The notes: a model not told the origin generated them from the sequence alone. A DNA stretch of 64,000 bases from an uncultured Lachnospiraceae bacterium (GCA_910584845.1 CAJUDH010000001.1:124001-188000); one strand, 5' to 3'; shown: positions 33,955 to 43,390, counted from the stretch's first letter. Made by a program: numbers and translations.

Positions 33955-33963
33955 AGTATACCA
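33955..33963 (-). promoter_or_regulatory. Extended -10 promoter of the glycan operon
   Basis: The minus strand reads TGG-TATACT (33955-33963), an extended -10 box, with only a poor TAGCAT at the -35 distance. hddC starts 63 bases downstream. No other promoter is obvious within the operon, whose genes are mostly spaced by fewer than 60 bases. Confidence 0.5.
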
Positions 33964-34061
33964 TTTTCTTGGAAAAGATGCTACTATCTTCATAAAAATG
34001 TTATTTTTTGCAGGCCCTTGCTTCCCGGCAAACCCATAAAAACAATTGGGGGCAACGGCTT

Positions 34062-35195
34062 TTACGCCCCGCAACGGGCATATTCCATATATGCCCCTTC
34101 ATTATAAATAGCTTCGATAAAGGCGTTGGACGTGGGCGTATCATTGGTATTGCCCCCGCCTTCCGGCCCCACCCGGCGGATCAATTCCCCGCCATAAAAA
34201 TAGTACCAATACTCTTTTCCGTCAATGGTTCCGTGGATCAGCACCGGATTTCCGGCAAAATATTCACTGTAGCCTTTGTGGTCATAATAATACGTCAAGG
34301 TGTAGGCCGTATAACCGTTCTTCTCCATCACATTGTCCAACGCTATATGCTCCCTCGTAGAAACCATTATCCTTTGGGCATAATTATCGTTGTAATAGTG
34401 GTATCCCTCTCTTCTGTAAGGGCTTAAATCCTGTTCAATCCGTTGATACACCCCTTGAATATAGGCAATTTTATCGGCATGGGACAATTGCCCGGCCGGT
34501 GGCGTTGCCGTCCCCGGCCCGTAGAAAGGCGCTCCCTGGCGGTAAGACGCCCCCTCGTCCCGCAGAGCCTGGATAAACGAATTCATTTCGGGGCTGTCGT
34601 TGGTATTCCCCCCTCCCTCCGGGCCTACCCGGCGGATAAATTCCCCCCGGCAAAAATAATAACGGTATTCCTTTTTGTCTATTACTGCATAAATAAAAAT
34701 GGGGTACGGATCCACGCCCGGCTGATCCTCATAGTAATATTCCACCCCGTAGGCAGAATAGCCGTTCTTCTCCATGGCCTCATCCAATACCGGGTTGCCA
34801 TTGGAAGTTACGGCCTTTGCCAATGTGCCGTCCGCCATGTAATATTTCCCTCCGGACTGCCTATAGCTGTCCTGGTTTTGCACTGTGCGCCCATAAACGT
34901 CCCGGATATGCTGGATCTTCTCTGCCTGGGATGCGCCTTCCCCTGCTGGTATCGCTGCCACCGGGGGCGCGGCCGTCTCCGGGGGCGCAGACGTGGCCGG
35001 CGGCAATAAAGGCCCGACCTCCTTTGCATCTTTCAGCCCCGCTGCCGGATCCCCGGATTCTTGTGCCTCCCCATTGCCTTCATCTGCCCCGATTGCCGGT
35101 GCAGCCGTAATATCCATGTTGGTTTTCTTATCCCCTCCACAGGCTGTAGCTAATACAATAAGGGGGAGAATTGCAAATAAAAACCCTTTTTTCAT
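34062..35195 (-). CDS. Lipoprotein with two tandem copies of an unknown domain
   Basis: I do not recognise this family. A lipoprotein signal with lipobox ATAC (Cys 19) is followed by an Ala/Pro-rich linker to about residue 105. Two related domains of about 125 residues follow (near 108-240 and 247-377). Both copies contain the pattern KI-x-I-x-VYxR, a MEKNGY-A-Y segment, a YYY stretch, and the shared block IRRVGPEGGGNTND. The protein is therefore an internal duplication exposed on the cell surface. It lies between the glycan operon and a peptidase, transcribed away from a 230-base gap. Ligand or role is unknown. Confidence 0.8.
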   Translation of the reverse strand: MKKGFLFAILPLIVLATACGGDKKTNMDITAAPAIGADEGNGEAQESGDPAAGLKDAKEVGPLLPPATSAPPETAAPPVAAIPAGEGASQAEKIQHIRDVYGRTVQNQDSYRQSGGKYYMADGTLAKAVTSNGNPVLDEAMEKNGYSAYGVEYYYEDQPGVDPYPIFIYAVIDKKEYRYYFCRGEFIRRVGPEGGGNTNDSPEMNSFIQALRDEGASYRQGAPFYGPGTATPPAGQLSHADKIAYIQGVYQRIEQDLSPYRREGYHYYNDNYAQRIMVSTREHIALDNVMEKNGYTAYTLTYYYDHKGYSEYFAGNPVLIHGTIDGKEYWYYFYGGELIRRVGPEGGGNTNDTPTSNAFIEAIYNEGAYMEYARCGA

Positions 35196-35357
35196 AACAT
35201 CTGCCCTCCTGGCAACAATAATTTTTACTAAAAAAGCTCAAAACAAACATACATTCAAAGGCCCTGCCTCCAGAATAACCGTATGCCGGAGTGCGCCCTC
35301 ATACAAAAGCCATACCGCCCGCCTCAAGGCCCTCCGGAAATCCGGATAACATAATAT

Positions 35358-35398
35358 AGGCGAAAGCTCCGGGGCAGATTTGCCCAGGGCCTTCGCCT
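35358..35398. terminator. Hairpin downstream of the first M42 peptidase gene
   Basis: AGGCGAA (35358-35364) pairs with TTCGCCT (35392-35398), with inner GGGGCA/TGCCC pairing. It begins 30 bases after the peptidase stop codon. There is no strong T run on the minus strand, so it may terminate weakly. Confidence 0.4.
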
Positions 35399-35427
35399 TT
35401 CTCATCCGGCGCCTTGCCTTTCGCCGT

Positions 35428-36468
35428 TTAAATGTCCAGCACATATGCCAGCAGCAATTTCACCGTATTATTCAGGCCTTGTATATGGGTCCTTTCCATC
35501 CCGTGGCTACAATAGCAGGCCATGCCCACCGCGGCCGCTTTCAGGTTGGCCCCTGCTTTTAAAGAAGCGTTGGCATCGGTGCCATACCGGTAGAAAATAT
35601 CCACTGCATAATCGCACCCTGCCTTCTCTGCCTGGCGGATCAGCCGGGTAGTCAGCCCATAATCATAGGGGGTGGAATTGTCTTTGGCACAAATGCTTAC
35701 CGCGTACTCGTTCCCGTCATAGTCCGGCCCGATCAGCCCGATGTCCACGGCCACAAACTCCGACACCTCCGGGGGGACATAGGCCCCGCCATGGCCAATC
35801 TCCTCATAATGGGGAAACGCCAGGACCGTGCGGTACTTGGGTTTCATCTGATGGTCCGTTAAATACTTAACCATATTAAGCAGGCAGGCCACCCCTGCCT
35901 TATCGTCAATAAAACGGGATTTCACATAACCGGTAGGCGTATACTGGAACCGGGGCTCAATTGACACGATATCGCCGTGGCGGATCCCCAAAGCCCGCAC
36001 ATCCTCCCGGCTCCTGACCTTCTCGTCCAGGCTGATTATCATATTCATCTCGTCCCTGGCCAGGGAACGGGCGTCGTCAAACACATGGGTGGAATGGGAC
36101 TGGCAGGCCAAAAGCCCGGTATAAGCTTTGCCTTCCCGGGTATGTATTGTCACCGTCTCCCCTTCCGCACTGTAAAAATTCATGCCGCCCAGCTGCCGGA
36201 TCCGGATCATCCCGTCGTCGTCAATGCGGCGGACAATCATGCCAATGGTGTCCAGATGCGCCCCCAACATAACCGTTTTGGAATTATCCTCCCCTTCCAA
36301 GGTTAGATACGCCGTATGTTTATTATCATAGCTTACCGGGTATCCCAGGGTTTTGGCCAAACGCTCCACCACTGGGTTCACTTCCACATAATAGCTGACC
36401 GGGCTCGGCGCATTGACCAACGCCCGGAAACAGTCTAAAGTAAATTGCCCGTCAATTTGATACTCCAT
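35428..36468 (-). CDS. M42-family metallopeptidase (aminopeptidase), copy 1
   Basis: This is a cytoplasmic dinuclear metal aminopeptidase of the FrvX/YsdC type that degrades imported peptides. Metal and catalytic residues appear as GAHLDT, RFIDDKAG, HYEEIGHGG, VAVDIG and the late CSHGMERTH. The start at 36468 has GGAGG six bases upstream (the ATG at 36480 has none), giving 346 residues, the same length as the paralogue at 42194-43234. It closes the peptide transport operon, 72 bases after oppF. Confidence 0.9.
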   Translation of the reverse strand: MEYQIDGQFTLDCFRALVNAPSPVSYYVEVNPVVERLAKTLGYPVSYDNKHTAYLTLEGEDNSKTVMLGAHLDTIGMIVRRIDDDGMIRIRQLGGMNFYSAEGETVTIHTREGKAYTGLLACQSHSTHVFDDARSLARDEMNMIISLDEKVRSREDVRALGIRHGDIVSIEPRFQYTPTGYVKSRFIDDKAGVACLLNMVKYLTDHQMKPKYRTVLAFPHYEEIGHGGAYVPPEVSEFVAVDIGLIGPDYDGNEYAVSICAKDNSTPYDYGLTTRLIRQAEKAGCDYAVDIFYRYGTDANASLKAGANLKAAAVGMACYCSHGMERTHIQGLNNTVKLLLAYVLDI

Positions 36469-36540
36469 ATTTGCCTCCATTTTATGGCACGCCTGAAATA
36501 GGCCTCTGGCAAAAGGCAGATTTCAAACACGCGCCTAAGT

Positions 36541-37497
36541 CTAAAATTTATTGCTGAAATGGCAGGATACAAAATGGTTCGGTTCCTGTTCCTTCAATTC
36601 CGGAGATTCCTCAAAACAGCAAGGCTGCGCATACTCACAGCGAGGGGCAAACCGGCATCCCGGTTTGGGGTTTATTGGGGAAGTAATCTCCCCTTTCAGC
36701 AAAATGCGCTCTTTCCTGGCCCCTAAACTGGGGATCGGAATCGCCGAGAGCAAAGCTTTTGTGTATGGATGGGTGGGATGGGCAAATAAATCCTCCGATG
36801 TGGCATGTTCCACAACTTTGCCCAAATACATCACCACAATCTCATCCGAAAAATAATTCACCACCGACAAATCATGGGTAATAAACATGTAGGTCAGCCC
36901 AAATTCTTTCTGCAGTTTTTTCAGCAGGTTTAAAATTTGTGCCTGGATGGACACATCCAGGGCTGAAACCGGCTCGTCGCAGACAATAAACTTGGGCTGC
37001 ATGGCAAGGGCCCGGGCAATGCCGATCCGCTGCCGCCGTCCGCCGTCCAACTCATGGGGATAGGTATTGACCAGCCGTTCGGACAAGCCCACCAGCTCCA
37101 TCAGCTCCAAAACCCGTTTATCTTGATCCTTTTTATTCTTATATACTTTGTGGAGCCGCAAAGGCTCGGCAATAATCTCACTGACGGTCTTCCTTGGGTT
37201 CAAAGACGCAAATGGGTCCTGAAAAATCATTTGCATCTCGGAACGTAGTTTCATCATTTCTTTCTGGGGGATCTTGGTAATATCTTTGCCCTCAAATACC
37301 ACTTCGCCGCCGGTAGGCTCGTGAAGGCGCAGGATCGCGCGTCCCGTAGTGGACTTTCCACAGCCGGATTCCCCTACCACGCCCAGGGTTTTCCCCCTTT
37401 CCAGGCGGAAAGTCAGCCCGTCGACCGCATGGAGGGTACCTGCAGGCGTCTCAAAGTATTTTGTCAGGTTTTTTACTTCCAGTAACGCTTCGCTCAT
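36541..37497 (-). CDS. oppF: Oligopeptide ABC transporter ATP-binding protein
   Basis: This ATPase powers peptide import with OppD. It has Walker A GESGCGKST, Walker B FIVCDEPVSALD and the C-terminal oligopeptide/dipeptide cysteine region (CRFAPRCEYAQPCC) that can hold an iron-sulfur cluster. The ABC signature reads LDGGRRQR rather than the common LSGGQRQR. It overlaps oppD by four bases. At 318 residues it is complete. Confidence 0.92.
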   Translation of the reverse strand: MSEALLEVKNLTKYFETPAGTLHAVDGLTFRLERGKTLGVVGESGCGKSTTGRAILRLHEPTGGEVVFEGKDITKIPQKEMMKLRSEMQMIFQDPFASLNPRKTVSEIIAEPLRLHKVYKNKKDQDKRVLELMELVGLSERLVNTYPHELDGGRRQRIGIARALAMQPKFIVCDEPVSALDVSIQAQILNLLKKLQKEFGLTYMFITHDLSVVNYFSDEIVVMYLGKVVEHATSEDLFAHPTHPYTKALLSAIPIPSLGARKERILLKGEITSPINPKPGCRFAPRCEYAQPCCFEESPELKEQEPNHFVSCHFSNKF

Positions 37498-38498
37498 AAA
37501 TGCTTACCTCCCAGGCTTACTCCGGTGCCTTCCTCATAAGCGAGGCAGGAAACCGTGTGGGTACCGCTTAAAGCCGTCTGCGCCGGAACCCTGCTTTTGC
37601 AGATTTCCTGGCAGTAAACACAGCGGGGGTGGAAAGGGCATCCGCCAGGCAGGTTGGTGGGGTCTGGCATTAGCCCCGGGATGGGCTTTAACTCTTCCGT
37701 CCGCTTCTCGATATTGGGAAGGGAGCCAAACAGCCCTTCTGTGTAGGGATGGCCAGTATGGTTGAAAATATCTTCCAAAGTGCCATGTTCCACAATCCGC
37801 CCTGCATACATGATACTCACCTCATCGCAAACCTCCGCCACAATCCCCAGGTCATGGGTAATCATCAGCATAGACGTGCCATATTTTTCCCGGAGTTTTT
37901 GCATCAAATCCAGCACTTGCGCCTGAATGGTCACATCCAGGGCCGTGGTAGGCTCGTCGGCAATCAGCAAATGGGGGTTGCATACCAAGGCCATGGCGAT
38001 AATTACCCTCTGTTTCATGCCGCCGGAAAACTGATGGGGGTACTCGCCGGCCCGGTTTCCGGGGATGCCCACCATTTCCAACATTTCCCGGGCTTTTTCC
38101 ATGGCGCCTTTGGCGTCCACTTTTTCGTGGAGCTGGATCACCTCGGCAATCTGGTCGCCGACGGTCATAACCGGGTTCAAAGACGTCATAGGGTCCTGGA
38201 AGATCATGGAAACCTGCTTGCCCCGGATGCTTTCCATCTCTTTCTCCGTATATTCAAACACATTTTTCCCTTCCAGGACAATGGAACCCCCGGTGACCTC
38301 GCCCGGAGGGTTGGGGATCAGCCTTAAAATAGAAAGGGCTGTGGTAGTCTTCCCCGCGCCGGTTTCCCCCACCAGCCCCAGGGTTTTCCCTTTTTCAATC
38401 TTCAAATCCACACCGTTGACCGCATGTACCACGCCGTCCATAGTGGTGAATTTTACGGCAAGGTCCTGAATATCAATACAATACTGTTTTTCTGCCAT
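37494..38498 (-). CDS. oppD: Oligopeptide ABC transporter ATP-binding protein
   Basis: This is the second ATPase of the peptide importer, 334 residues. Walker A GETGAGKTT, signature FSGGMKQRV and Walker B LLIADEPTTALD are intact, and the C terminus has the conserved GCPFHPRCVYCQEIC cysteine cluster. TAGGAGG precedes the ATG. It follows oppC by nine bases and overlaps oppF, so the order is A-B-C-D-F. Confidence 0.92.
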   Translation of the reverse strand: MAEKQYCIDIQDLAVKFTTMDGVVHAVNGVDLKIEKGKTLGLVGETGAGKTTTALSILRLIPNPPGEVTGGSIVLEGKNVFEYTEKEMESIRGKQVSMIFQDPMTSLNPVMTVGDQIAEVIQLHEKVDAKGAMEKAREMLEMVGIPGNRAGEYPHQFSGGMKQRVIIAMALVCNPHLLIADEPTTALDVTIQAQVLDLMQKLREKYGTSMLMITHDLGIVAEVCDEVSIMYAGRIVEHGTLEDIFNHTGHPYTEGLFGSLPNIEKRTEELKPIPGLMPDPTNLPGGCPFHPRCVYCQEICKSRVPAQTALSGTHTVSCLAYEEGTGVSLGGKHL

Positions 38499-38507
38499 GG
38501 GTACCTC

Positions 38508-39377
38508 CTACTGTTTCAGCCTTGGATCCAGGGCGTCACGGAGGCCGTCGCCCAACAGGTTCAAGGCAAGGATAGTAACAACGATCGCCAATCCGGGGAA
38601 CAGCGTAATATGCATCGCGTCACGCAGGAAATTCCGTCCGCTGGACAACATGGCCCCCCATTCCGGATCCGGCGGCTGGACGCCTAGCCCGATGAAGCTC
38701 AAAGATGCCGTAGACAAAATAGCGCTTGCCACAGATAAGGTTGACTGTACGATAATCGGCGCCATACAGTTAGGCAAAATCTCCCGGAAAATAATGGCCG
38801 TGTTGGTTTCCCCAATGGCCCGGGCCGACTCCACAAATTCCTGGTCTTTTACGCCCATAACCGCAGCCCGGACAATACGGGCAAACGTGGGGATGCCGGA
38901 CACGCCAATGGCAAGCATAACGTTGACCAGGTTGGTGCCCAGCGCGGCCACAATGGTAATGGCCAGCAAAATGCTGGGGACCGCCAGAAAAATATCCATA
39001 ACCCTCATGATAACATTGTCCACCCGGCCCCCATAGAAACCGGCAAAAGCGCCGAGGGAACCGCCGGCCAGCAAAGACACGGACACAGAGATCAGGCCTA
39101 CCACCAGGGATACCCTTCCGCCATGGATAATGCGGGCAAAAATATCGCGCCCGAATTCATCCGTACCAAACCAATGGGCCGCGCTGGGCCCCTGAAGCCG
39201 TTCTGGTATGTTCTGGGCTACGACCATTGTATCATAATCGGCAATCACATCGGCAAAAATTGCCAGCAAAGCCAAAATAGCCAGGATGGCAAGCCCCAGC
39301 ATAGCCATTTTATTGCGCAGCAGGCGCTGCCAGATTTCTGCTGCCATACTCCGCTTTTTTGTTTTTTCCGTACTCAT
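38508..39377 (-). CDS. oppC: Oligopeptide ABC transporter permease
   Basis: This is one of two membrane subunits of the peptide importer (289 residues, about six helices). The binding-protein-dependent transport motif is seen as ESARAIGETNTAIIFREILPN. The cytoplasmic N terminus is basic. AGGAGG precedes the start at 39377, eleven bases after oppB. Confidence 0.9.
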   Translation of the reverse strand: MSTEKTKKRSMAAEIWQRLLRNKMAMLGLAILAILALLAIFADVIADYDTMVVAQNIPERLQGPSAAHWFGTDEFGRDIFARIIHGGRVSLVVGLISVSVSLLAGGSLGAFAGFYGGRVDNVIMRVMDIFLAVPSILLAITIVAALGTNLVNVMLAIGVSGIPTFARIVRAAVMGVKDQEFVESARAIGETNTAIIFREILPNCMAPIIVQSTLSVASAILSTASLSFIGLGVQPPDPEWGAMLSSGRNFLRDAMHITLFPGLAIVVTILALNLLGDGLRDALDPRLKQ

Positions 39378-39388
39378 GCCGCCACCTC

Positions 39389-40315
39389 CTATTTATACTT
39401 GGACTTAATGCGTGGGTCGATATACGCATACAGCAAGTCCACGCACAGATTGACGATACTAAAACAGATGGAAAAAATAATTACGCATCCCAATACCGCC
39501 GGCGTGTCCTTGGCTTTGATGCTGTTGACCAGGTAAGTCCCCAGGCCAGGCCAGGCAAACACCGCCTCCGTCAGCACCGCGCCGCCCAGAAGGGCGCCAA
39601 ACTGCAGGCCGATCACCGTAACCACAGGTATCAGGGCATTTTTAAGGGCATGTTTATTGATAACCTTCCTATGGCTCACGCCTTTGGCCTTGGCCGTGCG
39701 GATATAGTCCTGGCGTATGACCTCCAACATGGACGAGCGGGTGGTCCTGGTAATGTTGGCCATACAGCCGGTGCCCAAAGTAATCACAGGAAGGACCAAG
39801 GATTTCCACCCTTCCGCCCCCCCTGACGGAAACCAGCGCAAGTTTAGGGAAAAGGCGATAATCAACATCAGCCCCAGCCAGAAATTGGGTGTAGCCACGC
39901 CCAGCAAAGCCAGCACCATGCTAACGCTGTCCGCAATGGAATATTGCCGCGTAGCCGATATGATCCCAATGGGGATAGACAACACTACGGCAAACATCAT
40001 CCCCCAAAAAGACAAACGGAACGTGGCAGGGAAACGGGCTGCAATTTCACTAAACACAGGACGGCTTGATTTATAAGAAGTTCCCAGATCCCCATGGAGC
40101 AAATCCAGCATATAATGGGCATAACGGACCATCACCGGGTCATTTAACCCCAATTCCTCCCGCAGAGCTTCCACTGCCTCGATGGGCGCGTCGTCACCCA
40201 AGATCATCCGGGCCGTGTCCCCAGGGGCCAGCGACATGATAAAGAAAACCAGGAAAGATACGCCCAAAATAACAGGAATCAGCATCAGAAGACGTTTCAT
40301 TACGTATTTATGCAT
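39389..40315 (-). CDS. oppB: Oligopeptide ABC transporter permease
   Basis: This is the partner permease (308 residues, about six helices). The N terminus MHKYVMKRLLMLIPVILGVS is typical of DppB/OppB, and the EAA-loop motif appears as RTAKAKGVSHRKVINKHALKN. AAGGAG precedes the ATG at 40315. A perfect hairpin separates it from oppA, so the binding protein is probably made in excess over the permeases. Confidence 0.9.
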   Translation of the reverse strand: MHKYVMKRLLMLIPVILGVSFLVFFIMSLAPGDTARMILGDDAPIEAVEALREELGLNDPVMVRYAHYMLDLLHGDLGTSYKSSRPVFSEIAARFPATFRLSFWGMMFAVVLSIPIGIISATRQYSIADSVSMVLALLGVATPNFWLGLMLIIAFSLNLRWFPSGGAEGWKSLVLPVITLGTGCMANITRTTRSSMLEVIRQDYIRTAKAKGVSHRKVINKHALKNALIPVVTVIGLQFGALLGGAVLTEAVFAWPGLGTYLVNSIKAKDTPAVLGCVIIFSICFSIVNLCVDLLYAYIDPRIKSKYK

Positions 40316-40347
40316 ATCTCAGACTCCTTTTTTGATAATGGTAACTG

Positions 40348-40383
40348 CCTATGCCCTGCGCCGGAAAACGGGCAGGGCATAGG
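40348..40383 (-). repeat. Perfect 12-bp hairpin between oppA and oppB
   Basis: CCTATGCCCTGC (40348-40359) and GCAGGGCATAGG (40372-40383) pair without mismatch around a 12-base loop. No T run follows on the minus strand. Such intercistronic hairpins usually stabilise the upstream oppA mRNA or terminate partially. Confidence 0.7.
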
Positions 40384-40414
40384 GAAATAGGTTCTTTTTA
40401 TAAAGGGTTGCGGA

Positions 40415-41989
40415 TCAATAATGCACACCGTAAAAGTCATGCATGCCGATGGCGGAAATGGTAAATCCCTGCACGTCTTTGTTACGGGCTACCAGTTCTT
40501 TCTTGGTAAACAGCGGCACCCAGATGGCGTCATCCGACACGGTAGCCAAAATAGACTCATAGTCCTTTTGCACTGCCGCCGGGTCAGTGTTTTTCGCTGC
40601 GTCGTTAATCAAGTCGTCCACATCCGGGTTCTGATAAAAGCTGCGGTTTCCGCCGGCGCCCACATTTTCACTCCAAAACAGGGGGCGGTAAGTATTATCC
40701 GGCTCCGCGTTGGCCACCCACCCGGTCAGGCAAGTGTCATGTTCACCGTTTCCGGTCTTCTCATAAAAAGTGGAAGATTCCATCTGCTCAATATTCATGG
40801 TAACGCCAATTTCGGCTAAATTGGCCTGGATTATAGTCGCGATCCGTGCCCGGATCTCCGTAGCCAAATAGCAGTTGATGGTAAATCCGTCTGCATAACC
40901 GGCCTCAGCCAGCAGTTCTTTTGCTTTCTGCGGATTGTATTCATAATTTACCGCCGTATCATAATAGCCGATAGCTGCTTTTCCGATGTAGTTGTGGAAC
41001 GGGTCGCCTTCCCCGTCGATAGCAGCAATAACAATATCGTCTTTTTTAATGGCATAATTCAAGGCCTGCCGTACCAGCTTATTGTCCAGCGGCGCCTTTT
41101 GCACGTTCAGGGCCAGGTATTCCACATGGGTGGAATCGCACTCGTCAAGGGCCAGCTCTGCATTGTCACGGATCCGGTTCGCATCCGTAGTATTGAGGGC
41201 GATAACCATATCCAGCTCCCCGGTTTCCAGCGCAATGGTCCTGGCAGACTCTTCCGGAATCACTTTAAAAACCAGCCCGTCGTTTTTGGCAGCCGTCTCC
41301 GGGTCAAAATAATCGTCAAATTTCACCAAGGTAAACGATGCGCCCGGGGTCCAGTCCTCAAACTTATATGGGCCGCATCCCATGGGGGCGCTTTCCAAAG
41401 TCTTCCCTTCCGCATCCAGCCCTTCCACATAAGATTTGCAGAAGATGGCGCATCCGGAATGGTTCAGGGAAGAAATCAACGCATTGGACGGGGTATTCAT
41501 GTGAATAATAAAGTGGGTGTCATCCACCACCTCCACACTGTCGATCATAGATACCAGGTGCCCGACCTTGGGGGACTCTTTTTGCCTCTCCAGGGAGAAC
41601 TTTACATCTTCCGCCGTCAAAGTTTCCCCGTTATGGAACTTGATGCCTTCTTTCAGCGTAAATTCCACGGTTACGTCATCTTTAAATTCCCAGCTTTCCG
41701 CCAAGTTGCCCACAAACGTATTATCCGGGGTCAGCTTGACCAGGTTATTGTAAATATGCCTGGTGGCATAGGCAGATATGGTATCGTTATGATTATGGGG
41801 GTCCAGGGAAGTTAAATCGGCCTTAATGCCGATATGAATCATGGAACTCCCCCCTTGGGAACTTTCCGTTCCGGCCCCGCTGGAAGCGGCGCCGCCGGCA
41901 TCCGGGGTGTTGGAAGATGATCCGCCGCAGGCGGTCAGCAGGCTCGCGCACATAACGCCTGCAAGCAATGCACTCACTAATTTTTTCAC
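40415..41989 (-). CDS. oppA: Peptide ABC transporter substrate-binding lipoprotein
   Basis: This is the extracellular peptide receptor (SBP family 5), 524 residues. A lipoprotein signal (LLTAC, Cys 21) and a Ser/Gly-rich linker precede the binding domain, which has the family segment GIKFHNGETLTAEDVKFSLE. Translation starts at GTG 41989, seven bases after AAGGAGAG. Dipeptide, oligopeptide or nickel binding cannot be told apart by eye; the flanking M42 peptidases favour peptides. Confidence 0.9.
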   Translation of the reverse strand: MKKLVSALLAGVMCASLLTACGGSSSNTPDAGGAASSGAGTESSQGGSSMIHIGIKADLTSLDPHNHNDTISAYATRHIYNNLVKLTPDNTFVGNLAESWEFKDDVTVEFTLKEGIKFHNGETLTAEDVKFSLERQKESPKVGHLVSMIDSVEVVDDTHFIIHMNTPSNALISSLNHSGCAIFCKSYVEGLDAEGKTLESAPMGCGPYKFEDWTPGASFTLVKFDDYFDPETAAKNDGLVFKVIPEESARTIALETGELDMVIALNTTDANRIRDNAELALDECDSTHVEYLALNVQKAPLDNKLVRQALNYAIKKDDIVIAAIDGEGDPFHNYIGKAAIGYYDTAVNYEYNPQKAKELLAEAGYADGFTINCYLATEIRARIATIIQANLAEIGVTMNIEQMESSTFYEKTGNGEHDTCLTGWVANAEPDNTYRPLFWSENVGAGGNRSFYQNPDVDDLINDAAKNTDPAAVQKDYESILATVSDDAIWVPLFTKKELVARNKDVQGFTISAIGMHDFYGVHY

Positions 41990-42193
41990 TTATTTTCTCT
42001 CCTTTTTTACGTATTTTTTACAGCTGCCTTCTGTATTGCCCATAACGCGCCGGTTGATCTATCCTGCCATTTAACGCGCCGGCATCCCCCAGCTGCGTTT
42101 TATTTAAACACAAGGCCTCTTTTCCCTGTATCTAAACCGTTTTTTCGCAAAGGCCATGGCTTTTTGCCCCGCTTTTACCTTTTGCTTCTGCCC

Positions 42194-43234
42194 TTACCCT
42201 TCTGTCAGAAATGCGGCTAAAAGGCGGGCAGTATCCATAACCCCGTCCACATGGGTCCGTTCCATCCCGTGGGAAGAAAAAGTACCCATGCCAAAAGCGG
42301 CCGCCTGGATGTTATTGCCTGCCCGCACGGCGGCGTTAGCATCCGTGCCATACCGGTAAAAAATATCCACCGCAAAATCCAGCCCAATGCGCCCCGCCAC
42401 GTCAATCAACCGGCTGGTCAGTTCCCGGTCATAAGGGGAAAAATTGTCCTTCACACAAATGGAAACCTTATCTTCCCTGCCGTCGTAATCCGGCCCAACC
42501 AGGGCAATGTCCAAAGCCACATACTGGCTGACTTTTGCAGGCACATAGGACCCACCATGGTTAATCTCTTCATAATGGGGAAAGGCAAACCAGACATTGC
42601 AGGACGGGGCCAGGCCTTTGTCTTTCATAAATTTGACCACCGCCAAGGCACAGGCCACACATGCCTTATTATCTATAAAGCGGGATTTGATAAACCCGCT
42701 GGGCGTAACGGTAAAATGGGGCTCCAGCCAGATCACGTCGCCATGGCGGATGCCCAGGGCACGCACGTCCCCTTCGGAAGAAACTTTCTCATCTAAAATG
42801 AAAATCATCGTATTCTCATTGCGCTCCAAAGTGCGGGCATCGTCGAATACATGGACCGAATGGGATTGGCTGGCTAAAAGGCCGGTGTACCTCCGGCCGT
42901 CCCGGGTCACTACGGTTGCCGTTTCCCCTTCCACCGTATTATAGTTGACCCCGCCCAAGTTGCGGGTGCGGATCATGCCGTCCTTGTCGATACGGCGCAC
43001 CATCAGCCCCAGCGTGTCTAAATGGGCGCCAACGCAAATCGTTTTTGACGCATCCTTTCCCGGTATTTTGATGTAGCCGGTCTTCTTGTTGTCAAACTCC
43101 ACCTCATACCCCAAGGCTGCCGCATACCGGACCAGAAGCGGGTTCACTTCATCATAATAGCCTACCGGGCTGGGGGTGTTGATAAACTCTTCCATCGTTT
43201 TCAGAAGATATTCCTGGTCAATTGCGTATTCCAT
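42194..43234 (-). CDS. M42-family metallopeptidase (aminopeptidase), copy 2
   Basis: This is a paralogue of the peptidase at 35428-36468, also 346 residues from the start at 43234, where GGGAGG lies seven bases upstream. Shared residues include GAHLDT, RFIDNKAC, HYEEINHGG and SHGMERTH. Note RFIDNKAC: the first copy has RFIDDKAG, so the metal-bridging Asp-Asp pair here is Asp-Asn. This may change metal binding or specificity. It is the first gene ahead of oppA on the same strand. Confidence 0.9.
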   Translation of the reverse strand: MEYAIDQEYLLKTMEEFINTPSPVGYYDEVNPLLVRYAAALGYEVEFDNKKTGYIKIPGKDASKTICVGAHLDTLGLMVRRIDKDGMIRTRNLGGVNYNTVEGETATVVTRDGRRYTGLLASQSHSVHVFDDARTLERNENTMIFILDEKVSSEGDVRALGIRHGDVIWLEPHFTVTPSGFIKSRFIDNKACVACALAVVKFMKDKGLAPSCNVWFAFPHYEEINHGGSYVPAKVSQYVALDIALVGPDYDGREDKVSICVKDNFSPYDRELTSRLIDVAGRIGLDFAVDIFYRYGTDANAAVRAGNNIQAAAFGMGTFSSHGMERTHVDGVMDTARLLAAFLTEG

Positions 43235-43281
43235 TACTTCCTCCCATAAACATTTGTACTTCATGCAAAAACACCTTGTCT

Positions 43282-43310
43282 ATTATACAACAAAGAATAA
43301 TAAAATGCTA
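43282..43310 (-). promoter_or_regulatory. Candidate promoter of the M42/opp operon
   Basis: A consensus TATAAT (minus strand, 43282-43287) lies 48 bases before the M42 start. The -35 region (TAGCAT, 43305-43310) is poor, though the spacer is 17. The same weak TAGCAT occurs at the glycan operon promoter. Confidence 0.4.
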
Positions 43311-43390
43311 TGCAAAATTACAATATTTGTCAAAAACCCCCTCAAATTTATATCCAAACATATCATAATATAAGAAGCCGTTTTAGCCGC

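Noticed and set aside
35238..35444. Minus-strand 68-codon basic open frame after the M42 gene
   Set aside because: It begins inside the peptidase end, overlaps a hairpin and has no ribosome binding site.
40994..41815. Plus-strand open frame of 273 codons opposite oppA
   Set aside because: It lies wholly antisense to a complete binding-protein gene and encodes no known motif.
42043..42082. Repeat TAACGCGCCGG twice upstream of oppA
   Set aside because: Two 11-bp copies 29 bp apart in G/C-rich text with no promoter between them are too weak to call as a regulatory site.
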